DNA of 12,941 nt, from positions 1 to 12,941 of the forward strand of contig CALWKL010000024.1 in the NCBI GenBank assembly GCA_944381255.1, given 5' to 3'. Under the pieces are notes generated by a model, which worked only from the letters and a program-made list of their open reading frames with translations, was not told where the DNA came from and did not search any database. This stretch comes from an uncultured Clostridia bacterium (GTDB lineage Bacteria; Bacillota; Clostridia; Christensenellales; UBA1242). Below are positions 7,218-12,941 of this stretch, in pieces. The translations under genes were made by a program, and so were the position numbers. Numbering within the stretch: the first letter of the stretch is position 1; each line of letters begins with the position of its first letter.

Positions 7218-7625
7218 TTAACGCTTACTAAACTGTACTGCTCTACGAGCCTTGTGGAGACCGTATTTTTTACGCTCCTTCATACGAGGGTCACGAGTGA
7301 GCAATCCAGCAGACTTCAACACTTGCTTAAATTCTTCGTTTTCCTTTACCAAAGCGCGTGCGATACCATGTCTAATAGCACCAGCTTGGCCACCAAGTCC
7401 ACCACCATTGACTGTTACGAATATATCGTACTTGTCTACAGTGTTGGTCAATACTAAAGGTTGACGAACGATTAACTTTAAAGTTGCTAAACCAAAATAT
7501 TGGTCAATATCAACTTTGTTGATAGTAATCTTACCTTTACCGGCAACAATACGAACTCTAGCAACTGATGACTTACGGCGTCCAGTTGCGTGGGTATATG
7601 TGTTAGCTACTTTCTTTGCTACCAT
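7218..7625 (-). CDS. 30S ribosomal protein S9
   Basis: Universal small-subunit protein S9, whose C-terminal tail reaches the P-site tRNA. The 135-residue product shows TGRRKSSVARV near the N-terminus, GKITINKVDIDQYF, the glycine-rich NGGGLGGQAGAIRHGIARAL, and LLTRDPRMKERKKYGLHKARRAVQFSKR-type ending with the conserved C-terminal Arg. Length and ending are normal for the family. A full AGGAGGT site (7634-7640) lies 8 bases before the ATG and sits inside the last codons of rplM. The two genes are 2 bases apart and so are cotranscribed and coupled. A strong terminator follows. Nothing is odd. Confidence 0.97.
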   Translation of the reverse strand: MVAKKVANTYTHATGRRKSSVARVRIVAGKGKITINKVDIDQYFGLATLKLIVRQPLVLTNTVDKYDIFVTVNGGGLGGQAGAIRHGIARALVKENEEFKQVLKSAGLLTRDPRMKERKKYGLHKARRAVQFSKR

Positions 7626-7627
7626 AA

Positions 7628-8068
7628 TTATCTACCTCCTGCAATTTGTAATACAATAGGATTTTGAGCCTGATGCTCGTGCTCTGGACCCTTGTAAGTG
7701 CGTAATTTCTTGAGCATTTGCTTGCCCAATGCATTCTTAGGCATCATACCTTTTACGGCACGCTGTACTACAAAATCGCTACGCTCTTGCATCAATTTGC
7801 TATAAGCGATCTCTCTGTCGCCACCTGGGTAAAGAGTGTGATACTTGTAAGTCTTTTGATTGATCTTGTTACCAGTCAAAATAACTTTATCACAATTAAT
7901 TACTATAACGTGGTCGCCCATATCAGCATGTGGAGTGTATGTTGGTTTGTTCTTGCCACGCAAAATTGCAGCAACTTGACTAGCCAAACGCCCCAATGGG
8001 ATATCGGTCGCATCAATTACCCACCACTTACTATCGGTATTTGCTTTGGTTGGCATAAAAGTCTTCAT
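7628..8068 (-). CDS. 50S ribosomal protein L13
   Basis: Universal large-subunit protein L13, an early assembly protein. The 146-residue product contains KWWVIDATDIPLGRLAS, AAILRGKNKPTYTPHADMGDHVIVINCDKV, TGNKINQKTYKYHTLYPGG and MMPKNALGKQMLKKLRTYKGPEHEHQAQNP, all typical. I started it at ATG 8068 because GGAGG (8079-8083) lies 10 bases upstream and the resulting N-terminus (MKTFMPTK) matches the family. A longer in-frame reading up to 8113 would place 15 unrelated residues in front and run across the ribosome binding site. First gene of the rplM-rpsI unit, with its own promoter and a structured leader. Confidence 0.96.
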   Translation of the reverse strand: MKTFMPTKANTDSKWWVIDATDIPLGRLASQVAAILRGKNKPTYTPHADMGDHVIVINCDKVILTGNKINQKTYKYHTLYPGGDREIAYSKLMQERSDFVVQRAVKGMMPKNALGKQMLKKLRTYKGPEHEHQAQNPIVLQIAGGR

Positions 8069-8103
8069 AATGAGTTTTCCTCCGAAAAAATCAATATAAT
8101 ATA

Positions 8104-8133
8104 CATCTACCAAGCATTAGATGAGGGGCTAAT
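8104..8133 (-). promoter_or_regulatory. Leader hairpins upstream of rplM, possible L13 autoregulatory leader
   Basis: Between the promoter and the rplM start, two mutually exclusive hairpins can form in the transcript. The first pairs 8129-8133 with 8116-8120 (ATTAG/CTAAT); the second pairs 8118-8123 with 8104-8109 (CATCTA/TAGATG) around an 8-base loop. They share bases, so only one forms at a time. Autoregulatory leaders are known before rplM-rpsI in Bacillota, but I cannot confirm a match to that family by eye. Confidence 0.35.
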
Positions 8134-8159
8134 TCACTAATAATCTTATAGATTTAATT

Positions 8160-8188
8160 ATTTTACTATAATTAGTGTATTTTGTCAA
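8160..8188 (-). promoter_or_regulatory. Promoter of rplM-rpsI
   Basis: A perfect -35 TTGACA (8183-8188), a 17-base spacer, and TAAAAT (8160-8165) as -10. The predicted leader is about 85 bases. This gives the ribosomal protein genes their own promoter, separate from truA, although read-through from truA is possible because I see no strong terminator between them. Confidence 0.75.
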
Positions 8189-8240
8189 TACATTTATGAT
8201 ATTTTCTGGTACAATATTTCTCGTAAATTTATAGAAAAAA

Positions 8241-8975
8241 TTAATAGCGCACTTCACTCAATACAAGACCCCGTGCAGGCGCAGTATCTCCTGCTCTAGA
8301 CCTATCTAAACTATTTAGTATATCGGTTAGATTTGCAATATCTATTTTACCCTGACCTACTTCTATGATTGTGCCTGCAAGGATACGTACCATATTATAT
8401 AAAAATCCATCTCCAGTTACGCGCAAACAATAACCAGTATTAGAGCGCTCTAGGTCTATATCAAAAATGGTACGGACTGTAGTTGAAGTATTATTCTTTG
8501 CATTGCAAAAGCCCGCAAAATCATGAGTTCCAAGGAAAACTTTACAAGCCTGTCTAGCAATTTCATAATCAAATGGAGAATTTATCCTAGTAGAAAGTGC
8601 ATCATAGTATGGCAAAGCAATAGGACTTTCATAAAAATGATACTCGTAAGTCTTGCTCTTTACATCGTATCGAGCATGGAAATCAGGAGCCACCTCTTTA
8701 CTAGAAAGCACTCTAATATCAGGAGGCAAATGGGTATTAATTGCCTTATAAATTGTATCTGGATTGATACGAGTATCTACATCAAAATGCGCCATCAATC
8801 CCAAAGCGCTTACTCCAGCATCTGTCCTACTACAACCCTCTAATTCGACATCGGTACCACAGACCATACGGATAGCACGAGTAACCTCGCCTTGAATAGT
8901 GGTAGCATTTGGTTGAATTTGCCAGCCAGAATAATTGGTGCCAACAAACTGTATTTTAATCAAAATTCTCTTCAT
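8241..8975 (-). CDS. tRNA pseudouridine(38-40) synthase TruA
   Basis: Converts uridines 38, 39 and 40 of the tRNA anticodon arm to pseudouridine. The 244-residue product begins with KIQFVGTNYSGWQIQP. The catalytic Asp52 lies in CSRTDAGVSA (48-57), where most family members have GRTDAGVHA. Further family segments are VAPDFHARYDVKSKTYEYHF, FLGTHDFAGFCNA, and the C-terminal GDGFLYNMVRILAGTIIEVGQG with TAPARGL. Length is normal. The ATG at 8975 is preceded by a modest AGAGTAGGTAAG. It has its own near-consensus promoter, and rplM-rpsI follow 172 bases downstream, the order common in Bacillota. Identity is very sure. Confidence 0.96.
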   Translation of the reverse strand: MKRILIKIQFVGTNYSGWQIQPNATTIQGEVTRAIRMVCGTDVELEGCSRTDAGVSALGLMAHFDVDTRINPDTIYKAINTHLPPDIRVLSSKEVAPDFHARYDVKSKTYEYHFYESPIALPYYDALSTRINSPFDYEIARQACKVFLGTHDFAGFCNAKNNTSTTVRTIFDIDLERSNTGYCLRVTGDGFLYNMVRILAGTIIEVGQGKIDIANLTDILNSLDRSRAGDTAPARGLVLSEVRY

Positions 8976-9021
8976 CTTACCTACTCTCTAATACTAATAC
9001 ATAACAAATTAATTTAAGCAA

Positions 9022-9050
9022 ATTATAACATCAAAAGCATCAATCGTCAA
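9022..9050 (-). promoter_or_regulatory. Promoter of truA, extended -10
   Basis: TTGACG (9045-9050), a 17-base spacer and TATAAT (9022-9027) preceded by TGT: an almost consensus SigA promoter with an extended -10. It lies about 50 bases before the truA start codon, in the divergent region shared with the oxidoreductase gene. Confidence 0.8.
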
Positions 9051-9166
9051 GGCTTTGTAAATGCGCATCTTACTAAAAAGGAAATGAGATGTTTTACTGT
9101 AATTATATTGAACTTAAAAATTTATAATTTTCTAAAAAATTTTCTTTTTTTTGTCATAACAAAGAT

Positions 9167-9195
9167 TAGACAAGATTTTTGCAAGATGATATAAT
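9167..9195 (+). promoter_or_regulatory. Promoter of the pyruvate:ferredoxin oxidoreductase gene
   Basis: TAGACA (9167-9172), a 17-base spacer and TATAAT (9190-9195) preceded by TGA, giving an extended -10. The leader would be about 22-25 bases and includes GGAGG (9212-9216), 8 bases before the GTG start. The 249-base divergent interval with truA otherwise shows no clear operator. Confidence 0.7.
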
Positions 9196-9224
9196 AAATT
9201 AAATATATCTTGGAGGCAAATTAA

Positions 9225-11288
9225 GTGAAAAAATTAACAACAGATGGCAATACAGCAGCAGCAATGGCTAGCTACGCAACTAACGAAATAGCAATTATCT
9301 ACCCCATTACCCCTAGTTCTCCTATGGCGGAGATTTGCGATGAATGGGCTAGTGCAGGCAAACTAAATATTTTTGGCAAGCCTATGAAAGTAGTAGAAAT
9401 GCAGAGCGAAGGAGGAGCCGCAGGGGCTTTGCATGGGAGCCTACTCGCTGGCGCTTTGACCACTACATTTACTGCAAGTCAAGGCTTACTCCTTATGATA
9501 CCTAATATGTACAAAATCGCAGGAGAGCAATTACCTTGTGTATTCAATGTCGCTGCTAGAAGTCTTGCTACACACGCATTATCAATCTTTGGAGACCACA
9601 GCGATGTAATGGCTTGTAGACAGACAGGCTTTAGCATGATAGCAAGTCGAAATGTGCAAGAATGCTACGACCTAGGTATCATTAGTATGATAACCTCATT
9701 AAACTCTAGCCTACCAGTATTACACTTTTTTGATGGTTTCCGTACTTCGCATGAAATAAATAAAATAAGTGTATTGGAAGATAGAGAAATCGCTAGATTG
9801 ATTCCTATGGACAAAGTTGCTGAATTTAGAGCGCGTGCGCTCAACCCTAATATGCCAAAGCAGATGGGTACAGCACAAAACCCTGATGTTTATTTTCAAA
9901 ACAGAGAGGCTGGCGAAAAATTTTACCGTAGTGTCCCTCAAAAATTTAGCGAGGCATGTGCAGCATATTACGCAATAACTGGTAGATATTATGCTCCGTT
10001 TACTTACTACGGTGCAAAAAATGCTGAAAATATAGTAGTAACTATGTGTAGTAGTACAGAAACTTTGGAGCGAGTAATCGATGATTTTAATAAGCACAGT
10101 GATAGCAAGGCAGGATTGGTAATAGTTACCCTTTATCGCCCTTTTGCTACAGCGGAATTTATCAAAATATTGCCTAATTCTACCAAGATTATTACTGTCC
10201 TCGACCGTACCAAAGAAGGAGGCTCTGCAGGAGAACCACTCTACCTCGATGTATGTGCTAGCCTAAGAGAACACTTTGTAAATATCCCTGTATTGTCTGG
10301 AATATATGGACTGGGAGGTAAAGATTTTACCCCAAGTTGTGCAATGGCAGTCCTTCAAAATATGATTAATACTCGTAAAAATCACTTTACAGTAGGTATA
10401 ATAGATGATGTTACTCACACAAGCCTACCTTTACCTAATTATTCCCTACCAAATAAATGTACTCAGTGTCTATTCTATGGGTTAGGAAGCGATGGAACAG
10501 TAAGCGCAAATAAGAATAGTATCAAAATAATTGGCGACAATACCGATTTAAATGCACAAGGTTATTTTGTATATGATAGTAAAAAAAGCGGAAGTGTAAC
10601 AATATCGCACTTGCGCTTTGGTAAAGAACCTATTACCGCCCCATATGAGATTGATATGGCAGATTTTCTTGCATGTCATAACGCTCGCTACATCGGCAAA
10701 TATGATTTTTTACCAAAACTCAAAGATAACGGAACATTGCTACTCAACTGTGATTGGACAGTAGACGAGCTGGAGCAAAAACTGCCAGCGAATTTTAAGC
10801 GTGAACTCGCTAGTAGGAATATAAAATTTTACATTATAGATGCACAAAAAATCGCAAATGAATTGGGCTTGCGTGGGAAAATTAACACAATTATGCAATC
10901 TGCTTTCTTCAAATTAGCTAATATAATTCCATACGAAGATGCTGTGCAGGCGATGAAAATAGCCGCTAAAAAATCATATGGCAAGGCTGGTGATGCTGTA
11001 GTAGAGCAAAATTATCGAGCTATTGACGAAGGTGGGAAGAGCCTAGTAGAAGTGCATATTCCTGCAAAATGGCTACATGCAGAAAATGAAATTACGACCG
11101 AATACACTCAAGAAAAGAGTGATTTTGCAAACAAGGTAATGGCACCTATTGCAAAACTTAATGGAGATAGTTTGCCTTGTAGCGTATTCAATCCTGACGG
11201 CCATATTCCTACAGATACTGCCAAATTTGAAAAGCGTGGTATAGCGCCTACTATACCTTGCTGGTTAAAGGAAAACTGTATTCAATGA
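9225..11288 (+). CDS. Pyruvate:ferredoxin oxidoreductase, residues 1-687 up to an in-frame TGA
   Basis: N-terminal two-thirds of the enzyme that oxidises pyruvate and CoA to acetyl-CoA and CO2, reducing ferredoxin or flavodoxin; central to anaerobic fermentation. YPITPSSP (26-33) holds Thr29, SEGGA holds Glu62 and AARSLATHAL holds Arg112. All are two less than the Desulfovibrio africanus residues I recall (Thr31, Glu64, Arg114) for pyruvate and thiamine diphosphate contact. DRTKEGGSAGEPLYLDV (327-343) and GLGSDGTVSANK (419-430) mark the CoA-side and gamma domains. The frame ends ENCIQ-TGA at 11286, inside the first ferredoxin-type motif, where families have ENCIQCNxC. The next sequence continues in the same frame. 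Start is GTG, set by GGAGG 8 bases upstream and the conserved N-terminus. The whole reading frame would be 1161 residues, normal for the family. Confidence 0.93.
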   Translation: MKKLTTDGNTAAAMASYATNEIAIIYPITPSSPMAEICDEWASAGKLNIFGKPMKVVEMQSEGGAAGALHGSLLAGALTTTFTASQGLLLMIPNMYKIAGEQLPCVFNVAARSLATHALSIFGDHSDVMACRQTGFSMIASRNVQECYDLGIISMITSLNSSLPVLHFFDGFRTSHEINKISVLEDREIARLIPMDKVAEFRARALNPNMPKQMGTAQNPDVYFQNREAGEKFYRSVPQKFSEACAAYYAITGRYYAPFTYYGAKNAENIVVTMCSSTETLERVIDDFNKHSDSKAGLVIVTLYRPFATAEFIKILPNSTKIITVLDRTKEGGSAGEPLYLDVCASLREHFVNIPVLSGIYGLGGKDFTPSCAMAVLQNMINTRKNHFTVGIIDDVTHTSLPLPNYSLPNKCTQCLFYGLGSDGTVSANKNSIKIIGDNTDLNAQGYFVYDSKKSGSVTISHLRFGKEPITAPYEIDMADFLACHNARYIGKYDFLPKLKDNGTLLLNCDWTVDELEQKLPANFKRELASRNIKFYIIDAQKIANELGLRGKINTIMQSAFFKLANIIPYEDAVQAMKIAAKKSYGKAGDAVVEQNYRAIDEGGKSLVEVHIPAKWLHAENEITTEYTQEKSDFANKVMAPIAKLNGDSLPCSVFNPDGHIPTDTAKFEKRGIAPTIPCWLKENCIQ
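11286..11288 (+). other. In-frame TGA replacing a cluster-ligand cysteine codon
   Basis: Codon 688 of the oxidoreductase reads TGA, where the motif C685-x-x-[688]-x-x-C691-x-x-x-C695-P requires cysteine. TGA is one substitution from either cysteine codon. Sequence on both sides is in one frame and fully conserved. A weak hairpin follows (11291-11296 with 11311-11316, inner pair 11299-11300 with 11308-11309, loop TTTGTTT). It is at about the distance of a bacterial selenocysteine element, but is not convincing. Tandem TGA codons elsewhere (3824-3829, minus strand) end the YvcK-like gene, so TGA appears to be a normal stop here. Nonsense mutation or sequence error is simplest; recoding is possible. 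Confidence 0.9.
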
Positions 11289-11291
11289 AAT

Positions 11292-12710
11292 ATGTGTAGC
11301 TTTGTTTGCCCACATGGCGCGATTAAACCAGTATTAATAGATGCAGACACACCTACACCTGATGGATTTGAATGCATACCAGCCACAGGTTATCCTAACA
11401 AAAAATTTCGTATTCAAATTAGCCCATTAGACTGTACAGGTTGTGGTAGTTGTGCCAATGTGTGCCCTGCCAAGACAAAAGCCTTGCAAATGCGTGATGG
11501 AGAGCAACAGATACAATCACAACGCAAAAACTACGATTTCGCTAGCAAAATTGAAGTTGCACCAGAAGATTATAACAAATTTACCGTAAAGGGTAGTCAA
11601 TTTGCCCCTACTTTGTTCCAATTTAGTGGTGCATGTGCAGGTTGTGGTGAAACACCATATATTAAATTAGCCACTCAATTATTTGGAGACAAAATGGTAA
11701 TTGCGAATGCCACTGGCTGTTCTAGTATCTATGGAGGTAGTTATCCTAGTTGCCCTTACTCTGTAAATAATGCAGGACACGGCCCTGCTTGGGCTAATAG
11801 CCTTTTTGAAGACAATGCCGAATTTGGTTTGGGAATGCGTATAGCGCTAGACAATACTAGAGAAAAACTTGCATTATCACTTAACGAATTAGCTCAAAAA
11901 TTTCCTCAAATTGCACCAATTGTAGAGCAATGGCAACAGACTAGCGACTTAGATGCGAGCAAGCAAATAAGCAATAAATTATGCAATGCACTCGAGGACT
12001 TATTAGAAAAAGGCAATATCGACAAATCAGACAAACAAGCTATCCAAGATATTTTGTCAAAAGAAAATGACCTCAATCAAAAAACTGTTTGGATTATAGG
12101 TGGAGATGGTTGGGCATATGATATAGGATATGGTGGCCTTGACCATGTGTTGGCTAGTGGTAAGAATGTAAATATATTAGTGCTTGATAGCCAGGTTTAT
12201 TCTAATACTGGCGGACAAGCGAGCAAAGCTACACCTGCCGGTGCTGTAACGAAATTTGCAGACAGTGGTAAAAAGACTAGCAAGAAGAATTTAGGTCTAA
12301 TAGCCCTCTGCTATCCTGAAGTCTATGTGGCTCAAATTGCTATGGGTGCTAATATGAACCAGGCACTAACTGCTATCAAAGAAGCCCAAGAATACAACGG
12401 TGTATCTATAATCATAGCATATTCTACCTGTATAAATCATGGTATAGATATGTCTCAAGGTATGCTAATTATGCGTGAAGCAGTACAATCTGGGTATTGG
12501 CATTTATTTAGATATAACCCAATGACACACAAATTAATATTAGACAGTGGCGAACCAACAATGGATTATATCGAATTTGCAAAAAAACAGCGCAGGTTTG
12601 CAAATCTATACAAAAAGAATCCAGCAGAAGCCGATGCTCTTTTAGAGAAAGCAAAACAAAATAGTTTGGCACTTCGTGAAAGACTAAAGAAAATTCAAGA
12701 AGAAAATTAA
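11292..12710 (+). CDS. Pyruvate:ferredoxin oxidoreductase, C-terminal part after the TGA
   Basis: Continues the enzyme in the same frame one codon after the TGA. Using full-length numbering, Cys691 and Cys695 complete the first cluster motif. The second ferredoxin-type motif CTGCGSCANVCP supplies Cys737, 740, 743 and 747. The thiamine diphosphate domain follows: CAGCGE (Cys804, Cys807), Cys832 in ATGCSS and Cys1069 in YSTCINHG bind the buried cluster. GGDGWAYDIGYGGLDH with SNTGGQ (Asn994) binds the diphosphate and Mg. Asn994 and Cys1069 keep the two-residue offset from the D. africanus numbers. There is no decay: no frameshift, no other stop, all expected ligands present. The ATG at 11292 has no ribosome binding site at a proper distance, so independent expression is unlikely unless translation restarts 3 bases past the stop. 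A strong terminator follows the TAA. Confidence 0.92.
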   Translation: MCSFVCPHGAIKPVLIDADTPTPDGFECIPATGYPNKKFRIQISPLDCTGCGSCANVCPAKTKALQMRDGEQQIQSQRKNYDFASKIEVAPEDYNKFTVKGSQFAPTLFQFSGACAGCGETPYIKLATQLFGDKMVIANATGCSSIYGGSYPSCPYSVNNAGHGPAWANSLFEDNAEFGLGMRIALDNTREKLALSLNELAQKFPQIAPIVEQWQQTSDLDASKQISNKLCNALEDLLEKGNIDKSDKQAIQDILSKENDLNQKTVWIIGGDGWAYDIGYGGLDHVLASGKNVNILVLDSQVYSNTGGQASKATPAGAVTKFADSGKKTSKKNLGLIALCYPEVYVAQIAMGANMNQALTAIKEAQEYNGVSIIIAYSTCINHGIDMSQGMLIMREAVQSGYWHLFRYNPMTHKLILDSGEPTMDYIEFAKKQRRFANLYKKNPAEADALLEKAKQNSLALRERLKKIQEEN

Positions 12711-12711
12711 T

Positions 12712-12740
12712 AAAAACACGACTACTTAAGTCGTGTTTTT
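12712..12740. terminator. Bidirectional rho-independent terminator
   Basis: A perfect 12-bp stem, AAAAACACGACT (12712-12723) with AGTCGTGTTTTT (12729-12740), around the loop ACTTA. It has T runs on the descending arm in both orientations, so it can end both the oxidoreductase transcript and the convergent gene from the right edge. It begins 2 bases after the oxidoreductase stop. Confidence 0.9.
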
Positions 12741-12759
12741 ACTTTATATATTGCAAAAA

Positions 12760-12941
12760 TTATTTTTTATCATCGTCATCATCATCGTCATCATCATCGT
12801 CATCGTCATCGTCATCGTCGTCATCATCATCATCGTCGTCGTCTTCGTCATCGTCATCGTCGTCATCAAAATCATCATCATAGTCATCATCGTAATCAAA
12901 GTCATCTTCAAAGTCATCTTTGTACTCTTCTTCTTCCTCAT
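12760..12941 (-). CDS. C-terminal poly-aspartate tail of a protein entering from the right edge
   Basis: Only the last 59 codons are in the window, ending in TAA at 12760-12762. Read from 12939, the product begins with five Glu, then YKDD, FEDD, FDYDDDYDDD and F. Seven Asp, one Glu and an unbroken run of 25 Asp follow, closing with Lys-Lys. Other frames of the same stretch give low-complexity Met/Thr or Met/Lys strings and are not genes. A long acidic, disordered C-terminal tail is the hallmark of the RNA polymerase delta subunit (RpoE) of Bacillota, whose tail helps displace nucleic acid from polymerase. That is a possible identity, but the folded N-terminal domain is outside the window, so this is a guess. 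It converges on the oxidoreductase gene and shares its terminator. Confidence 0.7.
   Translation of the reverse strand, partial: EEEEEYKDDFEDDFDYDDDYDDDFDDDDDDDEDDDDDDDDDDDDDDDDDDDDDDDDDKK

Noticed and set aside
8069..8113. Longer N-terminus for L13
   Set aside because: The 15 extra residues do not resemble L13, and the GGAGG site for the true ATG at 8068 lies inside that stretch.
8189..8240. Terminator between truA and the rplM promoter
   Set aside because: Only a weak ATATT/AATAT pairing with no T tract is visible, which is not enough to call.
11291..11316. Hairpin just after the TGA as a selenocysteine insertion element
   Set aside because: Only about 6 weak pairs plus a 2-bp inner helix. 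The apical loop TTTGTTT lacks a G in its first two positions, and the bases are fixed by conserved cysteine-motif codons. Kept only as a remote option.
9225..12710. Genome-wide reassignment of TGA to an amino acid
   Set aside because: Tryptophan is encoded by TGG throughout, conserved genes other than this one contain no internal TGA, and tandem TGA ends the YvcK-like gene at the expected place.
12744..12939. A Met/Thr/Lys-rich protein read from the aspartate tract in another frame
   Set aside because: Its repetitive Met-Thr composition is the shadow of GAT/GAC repeats; the Asp frame is continuous to the window edge and ends in TAA before a terminator.
12771..12941. CRISPR-like or microsatellite array at the right edge
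   Set aside because: The periodicity is 3 bases with synonymous variation in one open frame; there are no spacers, so it is coding low complexity.

Overview
The window looks like a piece of the chromosome of an AT-rich, obligately anaerobic Bacillota, most likely a clostridial lineage. The grounds are a single-chain pyruvate:ferredoxin oxidoreductase, strong GGAGG-type ribosome binding sites, SigA-type promoters with extended -10 boxes, a Gram-positive style lipoprotein signal, and the truA-rplM-rpsI order common in Bacillota. This is inference; no rRNA or tRNA gene is present to fix the taxonomy.

Layout from left to right. Positions 1-480 hold no gene, but contain a candidate leftward promoter and a hairpin terminator. 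Next, on the minus strand, are an M1-family lipoprotein metallopeptidase (481-1974) and a small protein resembling zinc-dependent phospholipase C (2258-2854), each apparently its own transcription unit. A minus-strand operon follows (3123-6914), read from a good promoter at 6958-6986: a membrane glycosyltransferase family 2 enzyme broken by a frameshift, a YvcK/CofD-like domain fused to a HAD phosphatase domain, and a sugar- or IspD-type nucleotidyltransferase. Its last two junctions are stop/start overlaps (TAATG, TGATG), so the three genes are translationally coupled and probably act together. Then come rpsI and rplM with their own promoter, a structured leader and a terminator, preceded by truA with a near-consensus promoter.

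truA diverges from the plus-strand pyruvate:ferredoxin oxidoreductase gene (9225-12710). That gene is intact in every feature I can check except for one in-frame TGA exactly where the second cysteine of a [4Fe-4S] motif should be. A perfect bidirectional terminator separates it from a convergent minus-strand gene that enters from the right edge with an extraordinary run of 25 aspartates at its C-terminus.

The two most notable points are the TGA at a cluster cysteine in an otherwise conserved enzyme, and the nucleotidyltransferase / YvcK-like-HAD / glycosyltransferase module. The module looks like an undescribed pathway for making or attaching an activated phosphorylated group to a surface glycan or lipid. 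The frameshift and the nonsense codon in one window also raise the possibility of assembly error or recent gene decay, which must be excluded first.
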